Source of the DNA: Dryomyza anilis
Lineage: Eukaryota > Arthropoda > Insecta > Diptera > Dryomyzidae
Direction: 5' to 3'
Length of the DNA: 64,000 nt
Assembly: GCA_951804985.1 (NCBI GenBank)
Contig: OX638135.1
Span: forward strand, 66,669,931-66,733,930
A program made the translations under genes and the position numbers. A model generated the notes under the pieces. It was not told the origin of the DNA. It did no database searches and saw nothing but the letters and a program-made list of their open reading frames with translations. Below are positions 43,221-55,963 of this stretch, in pieces. How positions within the stretch are numbered: the first letter of the stretch is position 1; the number at the start of each line of letters is the position of its first letter.

Positions 43221-46200
43221 TTTGTCCGTTTAAAACATTTGTCAGTTTCGCTCTTTGTTTCGAACGTTTGTTCAAATCATTTTTCCAACTATTTTTTTGA
43301 TATACAAAAATTTCATTTTTTTTACCTTCGCGTATGATTTATATCAGGCATGTCAAACTCATTTGGCACCATGGGACGCATTGGCAATTCAAAAGATGTG
43401 GCGGGCCGCTTTTGTGAACCATAAGGAAAAAAATCTATCGTTTTTTACATTTGGTAAAAAAATACAATGATAAGATTCTAAAATTTTCTATTAATCTTCT
43501 TTAAAAGCGCCGCCGGTGAATTTTACAAAAAATGGTGCGATTTTTGTCTGTTTGAAATATATCGAAAAAATGTCCAAACTTCTATGATGCTGCCAAAAAT
43601 TTTGTCTGAGGTATTTACAATGTAGTATATTTCAAAAACAAACATTTTATAAAACAGACACCTGACAATCACCCAAAATTATTGCAACTTTTTTATGTTT
43701 TACGTACGATATCGGATTAGATCTCGTACCATTATCGAAGGCCAAATCGTACTAAAACTGCAAAATACTTCAAAGCGACATATCGCAGTTTTTTTCGAAA
43801 CGATAATAAAAACGATTTTGGATTAATATCGCATCAAATATTTAAAATATATCGATATTTATTGGAAAAACATTGCCATATCGATGTGGAAAAATGTTTA
43901 AATATCCTAAAATAAAATTGACGAAAGTTGTTTTATTATCTTTAAAACGAGCTTTGTAGCATTCAACGGTCAAGAGTTTTTTTTTCAACACAAAAAGTGA
44001 TTACTGATTAATTTTTTGAAACTTAGGACCATTGTATCTCTGAAGAAGGTGAGTCTTGAACTATGGTAGATTTGGTGTGAATGTCCCTAATAAAAAAATG
44101 TTTACTTACTAAAAAAATGTTAAAATGTTTCAATTTCCAGTATGTGCAAAGCAAGACTCTTGGTTAAAAACTTGTCGATATTTTTTTGATAAAAGTCAAA
44201 ATTTTTGTTTCTTGTTTTATTCGGATTGTGCCTTTATTTGATACTGGAGCTGATTCCGAAAATGTCTTTGTTAAATAGGGTCTAGTTTTCGAGATTTTTA
44301 AGTTTTAATTATTTTTCTTTCCTTTTATTTAATTATCGAACCAAAAATAATAATGTAATTTTCTTTTCGGTTTTAAACGTAGAAAACTATGCGCTACCAC
44401 ATATTTTTTATATATGCCGACGAAATATAGCCAAGGGAAATTTAAAACTTTACAATAAATTTAAAATTTTATGCATATAAAATAATATTACACGGAGGGA
44501 AATAAAATTCTAAACCTCGAGAAGAATTCGGTTTTAAAGAAAAATAGTAGAATTTGACTAATACCAATAAAATACTACTAAAATTCAAGAATTTGTCAAT
44601 ATTTGTGAATATTAAGAAAGAAAATTACTTAGTTGTCATAAAAGTAAACACACGTTATTCTACTAGATGTTTAGCAAGCCCGTGTTCACGGGGGATTTTG
44701 AGGGTCCGAACCCCCTCCCCCACGGAGATTAAAAAAAAATATTTAATTAAATTAAATTAAACTAAAAATGTATATGAATGTAAATTATAGTTTTATAATA
44801 TCACACGCTCAGATCAAAAGTGGTTTAAAAAATATGTTAGAATAAAAAATTGATCAAATAGTTTAGAGTAAAAACGAAACAATATTTTCTAAAAGCAAAA
44901 AACAATAAAAGAAGATCAGAGCAAAAAATCTCATTTGTGAGCTGACTTTATCTTTACTCATTCATATTCTAATAAAATTTTATTGATGTTAAAACGTATT
45001 GAGGAAATTAAAAAATGCTATACTAATAAAAGGTTATATATATATTCAAAAATATATACTTCAAAAAAATGTAAACTTACTTTACAAAAACTTTCATTGC
45101 TTAAAATTAGTTTGGTCGAAAATGTTTTTTTCTTGTGTTGAAAAACTTTAGTTTGGAACAATATTTACGGCTGATGGTGGGCTGGAAGACTAAAATACGG
45201 AAATTCGTCCTAACTCATTCAGAAATATAATTCTTTAACTATTTTTAATAACAATGGAGTATTGTTCTTCATTTGTGATATATTTTTTTTACCGTGTTAA
45301 CTTTATAAGTTTAAAAGAAAATGTATAAATAATTTCGTTTACAACCTTTATTTTGTAGCTGAGATTTTTTTGACTATGGATTTAAAAGCGTTTTTACAAA
45401 ATCAAATCATTTAAAGGTTTTATTCCCTTTTGAAATGTTACTATTAGATATTTTAAAAATCAATTCAAATTTATTTAAATGCGAATAAAAGCTGTAAACG
45501 AATTAGTATCGTACAACAATTTTCATATTTATACTCAATGATGTCTGTAGCCATGAACTACTTCCAATTTTTTTCAAATGTTCGACCAAAAATTCGATAT
45601 GCATTTCAAAAGCAAATAAACCCCTTTAACGAATTGATCCAGAAAAATTTGTAAACACGATTATATTATTTTTTGAAGAAAATACAGGATTTTTAAGAAA
45701 ATACAGGGTCTTATTTCACAACACAAATATACACCAATTCTGTGGCCTTATTGATTTAGGGTCTTATTTCATTTTAAATTTTTATTAAAAATACGTAAAA
45801 ATAAACGAAAAGAAATTCGTTGTAATTTCTTACGCTTTTTTTAGGAATTTGTTTTGTTTCGTTTTACGTTATAAGAGAGATATATGTATATTTTTTTTAA
45901 ATGTATTTATTGTTAAAAAATATAATAATAAATTTACAAACAAAAATATTTTTGAACTATGTAAAAAAAATGTCTAAAATAAAAAGTTGAAAAATAATTA
46001 TTTGAAAAAAATTAATTGTGTGTATTGTTTTAAAAAAATAAGATTGTAAAAAAATTCCAATAATTTTTAGTTCGGAAAAAATGTTTCTTTGACAAAAATA
46101 ACGTAAATATTGTTCCAAACTAAAGTTTTTCAACACAAGAAAAAAACATTTTCGACCAAAATAATTTTAAGCAATGAAAATTTTTGTAAAGTAAGTTTAC

Positions 46201-48310
46201 ATTTTTTTGAAGTATATATTTTTGAATATATATAAATAACCTTTTATTAGTATAGCATTTTTTAATTTCCTCAATACGTTTTAACATCAATAAAATTTGA
46301 TTAGAATAAGAATGAGTAAAGATAAAGTCAGCTCACAAATGAGATTTTTTGCTTTATTGTTTTTTGCTTTTAGAAAATATTGTTTCGTTTTTACTCTAAA
46401 CTTTTTGACCAATTTTTTATTCTAACATATTTTTTAAACCACTTTTGATCTGAGCGTGTGATATTATAAAACTATAATTTACATTCATATACATTTTTAG
46501 TTTAATTTAATTAAATTAAATATTTTTTTTTAATCTCCGTGGGGGAGGGGGGACCCTCAAAATCCCCCGTGAACACGGGCTTGCTAAACATCTAGTAGAA
46601 TAACGTGTGTTTACTTTTATGACAACTAAGTAATTTTCTTTCTTAATATTCACAAATATTGACAAATTCTTGAATTTTAGTAGTATTTTATTGGTATTAG
46701 TCAAATTCTACTATTTTTATTTAAAACCGAATTCTTCTCGAGGTTTAGAATTTTATTTCCCTCCGTGTAATATTATTTTATATGCATAAAATTTTAAATT
46801 TATTGTTAAGTTTTAAATTTCCCTTGGCTATATTTCGTCGGCATATATAAAAAATATGTAGTAGCGCATAGTTTTCTACGTTTAAAACCGAAAAGAAAAT
46901 TACATTATTGTTTTTGGTTCGATAATTAAATAAAAGGAAAGAAAAATAATTAAAACTTAAAAATCTCGAAAACTAGACCCTATTTAACAAAGACATTTTC
47001 GGAATCAGCTCCAGTATCAAATAAAGGCACAATCCGAATAAAACAAGAAACAAAAATTTTGACTTTTATCAAAAAAATATCGACAAGTTTTTAACCAAGA
47101 GTCTTGCTTTGCACATACTGGAAATTGAAACATTTTAACATTTTTTTAGTAAGTAACATTTTTTTTATTAGGGACATTCACACCAAATCTACCATAGTTC
47201 AAGACTCACCTTCTTCAGAGATACAATGGTCCTAAGTTTCAAAAAATTAATCAGTAATCACTTTTTGTGTTGAAAAAAAAACTCTTGACCGTTGAATGCT
47301 ACAAAGCTCGTTTTAAGGATAATAAAACAACTTTCGTCATAACTCATAAATCCGAAAATTCAATCAATGGTCATTGTCCTTGAAATTTAAATTAATTGTT
47401 CATAAAACGGAAACCTTTTGAAATTTATATACGGTATAAAAAACAAACTTTTTCAATATGTTTAAGTATCGGTTGTACCGTAAATCTAAAGAATTTGGTA
47501 ACTAGTCTGCCATGTGATTTATGGCTCTAAGTTTTCTCGAACTATCTTAGATAACAACAAAAATCCAGTATTTTTGCTAATTTTTAAAATTTCGTAATTT
47601 TCGTGGAGTAAAATTTTATTTTAGGATATTTAAACATTTTTCCACATCGATATGGCAATGTTTTTCCAATACGATATATTTTAAATATTTGATGCGATAT
47701 TAATCCAAAATCGTTTTTATTATCGTTTCGAAAAAAACTGCGATATGTCGCTTTGAACTATTTTGCAGTTTTAGTACGATTTGGCCTTCGATAATGGTAC
47801 GAGATCTAATCCGATATCGTACGATTTTGCCGACATTAAAAAGTTGCAATAATTTTGGGTGATTGTCAGGTGTCTGTTTTATAAAATATTTGTTTTTGAA
47901 ATATACTACATTGTAAATACCTCAGACAAAATTTTTGGCAGCATCATAGAAGTTTGGACATTTTTTCGATATATTTCAAACAGACAAAAATCGCACCATT
48001 TTTTGTAAAATTCACCGGCGGCGCTTTTAAAGAAGATTAATAGAAAATTTTAGAATCTTATCATTGTATTTTTTTACCAAATGTAAAAAACGATAGATTT
48101 TTTTCCTTATGGTTCACAAAAGCGGCCCGCCACATCTTTTGAATTGCCAATGCGTCCCATGGTGCCAAATGAGTTTGACATGCCTGATATAAATCATACG
48201 CGAAGGTAAAAAAAATGAAATTTTTGTATATCAAAAAAATAGTTGGAAAAATGATTTGAACAAACGTTCGAAACAAAGAGCGAAACTGACAAATGTTTTA
48301 AACGGACAAA
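43221..48310. repeat. Large inverted repeat (arms about 1.95 and 2.2 kb)
   Basis: The left arm 43221-45166 is complementary to the right arm 46107-48310. Both contain GGCATGTCAAACTCATTTGG, the AAGCCCGTGTTCACGGGGGA region, CACGGAGGGAAATAAAATTC and GAAAATGTTTTTTTCTTGTG or their complements. The spacer is about 940 bp (45167-46106). The left arm lacks about 280 bp that the right arm has (about 47330-47610). The arms are homologous to macrosatellite module C in reverse (CAGGTGTCTGTTTTATAAAA, GTCTTGCTTTGCACA). No coding region is supported. The duplicated small frames in both arms are mirror images. Confidence 0.9.
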
Positions 48311-48559
48311 TATAATAATATATGGGAATTGACCATTTATAAAGTCGCATGGTTTCATAGTCGTATTTAAGTGTCCTCGCGGGGACACGGTTAGTAAAAC
48401 GTCAACATTAATTATAACACCCAGGGAAAAAATATTGTAAATTCGTTGGATTCATTATAAATTTGTTATACATCTTAACGATATGAAGTCAAATTTAGTT
48501 ATAGTAAAAACATTATTTTTCGTAGTAATTTTTTAAAATTGTCAAATGTCACAAATTTA

Positions 48560-48871
48560 ATAATAATAATAATAGTTTGGCGCTACAGTCCTGTACAGAA
48601 CTTCGGCCGAGCTCTCTCACCATTTTGAGCTGTGCGTATTATATTTGTACTCAAAGTGGTGGGACCTACAGGTTATTGCCAAATCCGAACGGCGGGTGAG
48701 AGCTTTTCATAGGCAATGGTTTTACTCTCGTAGGTTTGCCATTTACTGACGAGAGGTAGCGCGGTATAGAAAAATGTTTCTATGAAAAGATGTTGTTAGC
48801 CCCAGCCCAGGCTTGAACCGGGGACCTTTCGACTCGCAGTCCAACGCACTAACCACTGAGCTACCGCGGCT
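48560..48871 (-). mobile_element. tRNA-derived SINE copy 3, full length 312 bp
   Basis: The minus-strand head GCCGCGGTAGCTCAGTGG and B box CCCGGTTCAAGCCTGG (48798-48871) are followed by the body (GTGGGACCTACAGG, CCGAGCTCTCTCACC complement) and an (ATT)n tail. A perfect 9-bp repeat ACAAATTTA flanks it (48551-48559 and 48872-48880). The 3' acceptor strand no longer pairs, so this is a SINE and not a working tRNA gene. Confidence 0.93.
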
Positions 48872-48908
48872 ACAAATTTACTATGTTTAATATGAATTTA
48901 CTACAAAA

Positions 48909-51153
48909 GTCAAAAGTAAAGTAAAGTGTTGGATCTTAGCCCAACAATCAATAAGAGATATGTCAAAAAATATAATATATTTCATATTTTCAAAAAGTAA
49001 ATATGATATTTAAACTGAAATAATTTAAAGTTCCAAATAAAATCGATGAAATGGATTAAAGATCCAAATAAACGAGCGAGGGACTGCTGAAACCCAAATA
49101 GAACAATATTATATAATTTGTTCAAAAGGGTGTAACCCTCTGAACTGCCTGAGCTAGGTCCAGATTTAAAATTTTTGGCTTATATAAAATCCATTCTTCG
49201 AAAAATATTGAAATATTGTTAAGCTGAAATAAAATAAGCGATAGTTGGATTAGTGTTATTAAAAATGTTAGAAGAAATGGTGTCCAACGGCTGATGGTGG
49301 GCTGGAAGACTAAAATACGGAAATTCGTCCTAACTCATTCAGAAATATAATTCTTTAACTATTTTTAATAACAATGGAGTATTGTTCTTCATTTGTGATA
49401 TATTTTTTTTACCGTGTTAACTTTATAAGTTTAAAAGAAAATGTATAAATAATTTCGTTTACAACCTTTATTTTGTAGCTGAGATTTCTTTGACTATGGA
49501 TTTAAAAGCGTTTTTACAAAATCAAATCATTTAAAGGTTTTATTCCCTTTTGAAATGTTACTATTAGATATTTTAAAAATCAATTCAAATTTATTTAAAT
49601 GCGAATAAAAGCTGTAAACGAATTAGTATCGTACAACAATTTTCATATTTATACTCAATGATGTCTGTAGCCATGAACTACTTCCAATTTTTTTCAAATG
49701 TTCGACCAAAAATTCGATATGCATTTCAAAAGCAAATAAACCCCTTTAACGAATTGATCCAGAAAAATTTGGAAACACGATTATATTATTTTTTGAAGAA
49801 AATACAGGATTTTTAAGAAAATACAGGATTTTTAAGAAAATACAGGGTCTTATTTCACAACACAAATATACACCAATTCTGTGGCCTTATTGATTTAGGG
49901 TCTTATTTCATTTTAAATTGTTATTAAAAATACGTAAAAATAAACGAAAAGAAATTCGTTGTAATTTCTTACGCTTTTTTTAGGAATTTGTTTTGTTTCG
50001 TTTTACGTTATAAGAGAGATATATGTATATTTTTTTTAAATGTATTTATTGTTAAAAAATATAATAATAAATTTACAAACAAAAATATTTTTGAACTATG
50101 TAAAAAAAATGTCTAAAATAAAAAGTTGAAAAATAATTATTTGAAAAAAAATAATTGTGTGTATTGTTTTAAAAAAATAAGATTGTAAAAAAATTCCAAT
50201 AATTTTTAGTTCGGAAAAAATGTTTCTTTGACAAAAATAACGTAAATATTATTCCAAACTAAAGTTTTTCAACACAAGAAAAAAACATTTTCGACCAAAA
50301 TAATTTTAAGCAATGAAAATTTTTGTAAAGTAAGTTTACATTTTTTTGAAGTATATATTTTTGAATATATATATATAACCTTTTATTAGTATAGCATTTT
50401 TTAATTTCCTCAATACGTTTTAACATCAATAAAATTTTATTAGAATAAGAATGAGTAAAGATAAAGTCAGCTCACAAATGAGATTTTTTGCTCTGATCTT
50501 CTTTTATTGTTTTTTGCTTTTAGAAAATATTGTTTCGTTTTTACTCTAAACTTTTTGACCAATTTTTTATTCTAACATATTTTTTAAACCACTTTTGATC
50601 TGAGCGTGTGATATTATAAAACTATAATTTACATTCATATACATTTTTAGTTTAATTTAATTAAATTAAATATTTTTTTTTAATCTCCGTGGGGGAGGGG
50701 GGACCCTCAAAATCCCCCGTGAACACGGGCTTGCTAAACATCTAGTAGAATAACGTGTGTTTACTTTTATGACAACTAAGTAATTTTCTTTCTTAATATT
50801 CACAAATATTGACAAATTCTTGAATTTTAGTAGTATTTTATTGGTATTAGTCAAATTCTACTATTTTTATTTAAAACCGAATTCTTCTCGAGGTTTAGAA
50901 TTTTATTTCCCTCCGTGTAATATTATTTTATATGCATAAAATTTTAAATTTATTGTAAAGTTTTAAATTTCCCTTGACTATATTTCGTCGGCATATATAA
51001 AAAATATGTAGTAGTGCATAGTTTTCTACGTTTCTACGTTTAAAACTTTCGTCATAACTCATAAATCCAATCAATGGTCATTGTCCTTGAAATTTAAATT
51101 AATTGTTCATAAAACGGAAACCTTTTCCAACAGATCCAACACTTTACTTTTGA
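48909..51153. mobile_element. TIR element holding a third palindrome-family copy
   Basis: AAAGTAAAGTGTTGGATCT near 48913-48935 is complementary to AGATCCAACACTTTACTTTT near 51131-51151. Inside, 49286-51126 repeats 45167-47416 in direct orientation (CGGCTGATGGTGGGCTGG start, ACGGAAACCTTTT end). About 450 bp are missing between CTACGTTTAAAAC and TTTCGTCATAACTC. Whether the terminal pair is a true transposon end is uncertain; no clear target duplication is seen. Confidence 0.65.
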
Positions 51154-51164
51154 CAAATTACAAT

Positions 51165-51166
<2 letters not shown>

Positions 51167-51226
<60 letters not shown>
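51167..51226. repeat. (TA)n microsatellite
   Basis: About 58 bp of pure TA, next to the end of the TIR element. Confidence 0.95.
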
Positions 51227-51589
51227 CTTTTAAAATATAAAAAAAAATAATAATAATATTGAACATTTTGGTGGGTGTTTTCAATTTCAAGGAGGATGCT
51301 GGAGCTTAAGATTTTATTCCAAACTAGTGAAATTTTAGGAGGACATTAAAAGATTCAATCTCTAATTATTAAGCCTATTTCGATCCAAAACAACTTTATT
51401 TAGATGGTTAAAGAAATATAAATATGGATTTAAAATGATTTTTTAACATCATCATCAATGTACGAATACAGGACTCAAGGACTTTTTTACTCAAATTTTT
51501 TGTGGTAAACTCCAGCAGCACAATGTAACTTTTAGGCCTTAAGTTATAGAAAAGCTTAATTAATTAACGCAGTTCAAATGGCAGAAAAA

Positions 51590-52350
51590 ATTAATTGAAA
51601 AAAAAATATATTAAATCTATATTTTTTAGTATTGGTGCCCGACAAAATTTGACATGGTTCAGTAAAAGTTACAGCAAATATTGGATACATTTGTAGAGCT
51701 AATTCCGAAAATGACATCAGTTTAGTAAAATTGGCTCTAGTTTCTGAGATATAGCCCATTTTATAATCTCCCATTATTCTTCTTTTATTTTTAAAATTTA
51801 AATATGAAATTATCTTTTCGATATAAGAAAACCTTTCGCCATAAAATACAAATTTGTTTTTATGCGTGAAAAAATTTGTTTGCGAGATACATAGAAGCAA
51901 AAGTTATGTATGAACAATTTTATTAGATAAATATATTAAATATAAATTAGGTTGTATAGAGGATACTTGGCGCCACATAAAAGTTAATACAAATATTTTT
52001 TAAAATTTTTATCCACTAAGTAATATAGTATTTTATTACCAAAATTTTTAACTTTTAAAACAAATTTGAATTTCTTTTGCATATATCTCGCAAACAAATT
52101 TTTTGACGCATTAACTCATTTGTTAATGCGTGAATGTATTGTAGCGCGATATTTTTATGCGTCTAATATCGAAAAGACATTTTCATTATTTTGTTTTGTT
52201 GGAATTTTAAAAATAAAAGAAGACCAAAACAATGAGAAATTGAAAAATGGCCTATTTCTCAAAAACTATTGCCAATTTGACAAAACTAATGGTATTTTCG
52301 GAATCAGCGGCTCAAATGCATCCAATATTTGCTGCAACTTTTTTAAAAAT
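51590..52350. repeat. Foldback with arms of about 300 bp
   Basis: Left arm 51590-51905 (GTTACAGCAAATATTGGAT, GCTAATTCCGAAAATGACAT, CTTTTATTTTTAAAATT, TTTGTTTGCGAGATA) is complementary, with many mismatches, to 52068-52350. The spacer is about 160 bp. Wording such as GAGCTGATTCCGAAAATGTC also occurs in the 43-48-kb arms, so it belongs to the same broad family. The 108- and 118-codon frames on the two arms are mirror images and not genes. Confidence 0.7.
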
Positions 52351-52619
52351 AAAAATGTAGGTGTTGACCACCAAAATCAGTTTTATAACTTTTGGACCAT
52401 AATTTCTTATGACAATTTTTAAATAATGAATTACAGATTCTTTTCAACTGTGCTGTAGGGCTTTCTTCATATTTTGAAAGTAAACGCAGAGTTTTTCTCA
52501 GAGAAGTATAAAATTTACTACTTTTGTAATAATATTTCTTTAAAATATAAATTTTTGACAAAATCATGGCGTCTTAGGGGGGGAGATCGCGCCCTTCTCC
52601 CCCTGTGGACCCGCCACTG
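52351..52619 (-). mobile_element. Foldback-arm fragment and a hAT-like end
   Basis: 52356-52410 (ACCAAAATCAGTTTTATAAC, TTTGGACCATAATTTC) matches the outer arm of the 9-20-kb foldback. The stretch ending at 52619 reads, on the minus strand, CAGTGGCGGGTCCACAGGGG, a typical hAT-type terminus. The other terminus was not found. Confidence 0.5.
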
Positions 52620-53640
52620 CCTGCGGCACACGATTATTTGGAGTTGTAAACAACAAAGTAAACGATTTGATCATTAAGTACGAAATTATATAAGAATAAA
52701 GAAGAACTAAGAACTGTATCTGTCATCGAGTAGTGAAAATAATCACTGCCCGTCATGCGGCATGACGCGTAAATAAAAATGTCTATTTTTAGAATGGTTA
52801 AAATAGTTGCAGGTCACTAATATGATCATACACAAATACTCAAATACCTACCTTCTTACCGTCAAAAAATTAATTAATTAATTAACGCAATTCATAACAA
52901 TTATGAACGCGTTTATTATATCAATTTCGCTCAAATTGTGCGATTCGTGTACACGAAGAATAGTTCATAAATAGAATGATTTTTTCCATATATATTATGA
53001 ACGATGTCACAATTAACGGCGTTCATTCCATTTATGAACAACATTTTTTCTGTGTACTCAAAATCACGCGAGACTCACACCCACTTCGAGTAAAAAATCA
53101 CTATTTGATAGTTGGCAGCGTTAATTTCTTGTCAAATTTATTTTGCAGTTCAACGAATAAATAAAAAATACAATTTTTTTTTTATAAAAAAAAATTCTAT
53201 TAAAATCGAATTTTAATATTGCCAAACTTTTTTGTATTATCGATAGTTTTATGTAAAAAGTATTAAATTGTATACATTACGCAGCATAATCAGTGCTGTA
53301 CTCTTTCGCCACATACATATGGTCATTTCCAGAAAAACGTCAACCACGACCGAAAAATTCAAAATGCTCAAATCTTTTAAATAACGATGGAAAAAATGTC
53401 TATTCCGTTAACGGTAACGTATAAAAAAATACTCAAGTTACGTTACTATGAAATATGTAAATATACCAATTTTTCATGAATTTTGAGTAATCAAATTAAT
53501 TAACTTTAAAGACATACAAATACAAAATATTATTTTCTGTTTTTTTTTTTTTGGTAACATTAATAATTATTCCTAAAACTTAAAAATAATGATACAAATT
53601 AAAATAACGACAAAATTTTGATTTTTGTATAAGGGTTTTT
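52620..53640. other. AT-rich stretch with TTCATAA palindromes
   Basis: 52895-53060 contains several TTCATAA/TTATGAAC words and ends in TTTTTTCTGTGTA, which resembles the CACAGAAAAAA MITE terminus. It is probably a decayed MITE; its left end is not clear. The rest shows nothing I can support. Confidence 0.4.
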
Positions 53641-53642
53641 GT

Positions 53643-54310
53643 TGTCCCGTCCGAAACGAAAATGATACATTTAATACCATAGTAAACTGAAAAGTTTTTT
53701 TTTTAAGATTTGAATCCACTGTTTCCAAGCAGAATTTCCTCGGTATTTCCAAAAATATAAACATAATTTTTGATAATTAATTGTAATCTGTCCCGTCCGG
53801 AACTTTGAGTACATAGGAACAAAATGCTTATATACAAAAATAAAGTAAATCGTCTCAGCTATTTTTACAGATAATTCAAAAAAATATATATTGTATGTAA
53901 AAAGTATTTTTGGAATAAAAATCGTACTGATAATTTCTGTACGGAATTGTTTGTCGCGTCCGGAATTTTTCTGTGATTTATTATGAAAGAACTATAAACT
54001 TTATGAACAAAGTGTAAATATACAAAGAAAGCACGTTATTTCAACTATTTTTTAAAAATATTTCGAAAAAATCATTTGTACTCAAAATTCGATTCTTTGG
54101 AATATCCATATGAACCTCCATATTTACTTCCGTGTGTGTCCCGTCGGGAACGCCCACTATTTTATTTATGTCTTTTGATGTACCTTATAGAATTCTATAA
54201 TTTTTTGCAGATGTTTAGTTCTATTTAAATACTACATGCATAAAAAATCAGGTAAATTCATTAATTTTACTTCGAGATATTCAATTGTGCGAATGACCCG
54301 TCCGAAATCC
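53643..54310 (+). repeat. Five spaced TGTCCCGTCCGGAA-type motifs
   Basis: The motif occurs at about 53643, 53789, 53953, 54138 and 54295, i.e. every 145-185 bp, with variants such as GTCGCGTCCGGAAT and GTCCCGTCGGGAAC. Between motifs there is loose similarity (CAAATATACAAA and TATTTTT words). It may be an old tandem repeat of about 160 bp, or subterminal binding sites of a DNA transposon. Confidence 0.6.
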
Positions 54311-54394
54311 CAGGAAATGCCCATATGCACGTAGTACAATAACAAAATGAACTGGCTGTGAAATATGCTGGTGATGCCTAAACGCATATACATT

Positions 54395-54812
54395 GAAATC
54401 GGATATCGGTCTCAGTAACGATTTCAATCACACCTTAAACACATTCAGTTGCATATTATAAATAGATCAAAACAAACTAAGTTGGTTGATTTTTAATTTT
54501 TCAATTGAAATTAGAAAAAAAAATTAATAAACGATGTCATCAAATGGAGCATTTTGGTGACCTTGAAAAATGAAAACCGGTACACCTACATACAGGTACA
54601 CCTACAAATGAAATGTAATTGTCTCACAATTACAAACTATATCGCCCTCTAGAGTCTAGAGAATTTTATGTTCGTAGTATTTACACATTTGTGGATTGAG
54701 TTTATTTTGTTAATACAGGAAGTTTAAGATTGTTATATTAAACTTTTAAAGTAAACATATATATTAATTTTTTTTTTATATTTTTTAAATTTTTATTTTT
54801 GTTTTTATAGAT
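54395..54812 (+). repeat. CGGTCTCAGTAACG repeat family, second full copy
   Basis: It has the same block order as 20560-20930. Here it ends at GTTTTTATAG and is followed by the 54813 MITE instead of the 60-bp repeats. A local doubling of GGTACACCTAC is present near 54580-54605. Confidence 0.7.
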
Positions 54813-55231
54813 ATGCTTTAAACACATTCGAAGCGACAACGACATTGCTACACTTGTCAAAATTAAAAAAACATGAAGTTATATGGATACGACTATTTTG
54901 GCTACGGCACGACTACATGACGACAATTGTCGCTGTCGCCAATATAGATTTAATTCTAATTTATCAGGCGACAATCGTTGTTTTTATTAGTTTTAAGAAT
55001 TGTTTGCAAATTTTTTGTGTTATTTATGGTGACAAATTATTAAAAGGAATAAATTTAAGAATACATTTATATAATCGATGATGTTTAATAAATATAACAT
55101 TTAAAAATGTAGTGAGAAAAATATTGCCGTTGTCGCGTTGAATGTAATCAAGTAGCTCACAACTCTACTTCATTTGTCGAGAAGTACTAGTTGTGGTCGT
55201 GTAGCTGTCGCGGTATATGTGTTCAAAGCAT
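54813..55231. mobile_element. MITE with ATGCTTTAAACACAT ends
   Basis: The left end ATGCTTTAAACACATTCGAA and the right end (inward ATGCTTTGAACACATATACC) are imperfect inverted repeats. GCGACAACGACA and TGTCGCGGT words sit just inside. The interior has several GTCGC/GCGAC boxes. A second partial copy lies at 55790-55963. A third, reversed, lies at about 62563-63690. The 78-codon frame inside is not supported as a gene. Confidence 0.65.
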
Positions 55232-55963
55232 TCAACATAAATAAGTGACTCAAATGAAAGGAAATAGAAGTACAAAGAAACTCTTGCGTTTGTATGAACA
55301 TATAATGAAATTTTTTTTCAAAAAATCGGGAGATTTTATGGAAAAATGTTTCACCTACGGCATTTATAAATCTACATTACTAGATCGGAGTGTAAATAAC
55401 CAGAATATAAATTAATAAAAAAAAAGAAATATTTTTCCAAAAAATTGCGCGATTTTTTGCAAATTATTTTCGTCTGAGGCGCTTTTAAATCAACATCATT
55501 ATATTGGAGTTGAAGTTAACAGAATAAAATCTTATATACAGGGCTCGGATTTTGATGACATGCCATTTTTTCAATGCATTTGTCATGTTTTGGATTTTTT
55601 TTCGTCGTCATTGAGGTCATCATTTGTAGAATTTTGTAGATTTTTCATGATACTAAGCAACGCAAATACATTTAAATCCGATATCGGTCTCAGTAACGAT
55701 TTCAATCGCACCTTAAACACATTCAGTTGCAAATTATAAATAGATCAAAACTAACTAAGTTGGTTGATTTTAAATTTTTCAATTGAAAATATAAATTTAA
55801 GAATACATTTATATAATCGATTGTGTTTAATAAATATAACATTTCAAAATGTAGTGAGAAAAAGATTGCCGTTGTCGCGTTGAATGTAATCAAATAGCTC
55901 ACAACACTACTTCATTTGTCGAGAAGTACTATTTGTGGTCGTGTAGCTGTCGCGGTATATGTG
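55232..55963 (+). other. Mixed repeat fragments before the palindrome
   Basis: 55256-55670 is AT-rich with a CCTACGGCATTTATAAATC line and no recognised feature. 55675-55800 is a fragment of the CGGTCTCAGTAACG family. 55790-55963 is the right half of the 54813-type MITE, which ends at TATATGTG where CAGGGGCGG begins. Confidence 0.55.

Noticed and set aside
48798..48871. Possible functional tRNA gene (minus strand)
   Set aside because: A and B boxes are good, but the acceptor strands do not pair and the sequence continues into a repeated body with a tail and target duplications. It is a SINE head.
51574..52422. 108- and 118-codon frames on opposite strands
   Set aside because: They lie on the two arms of a foldback and are mirror images of the same AT-rich repeat.
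54845..55081. 78-codon frame inside the 54.8-kb MITE
   Set aside because: The mirrored and partial copies do not keep the frame, and it has no recognisable domain.
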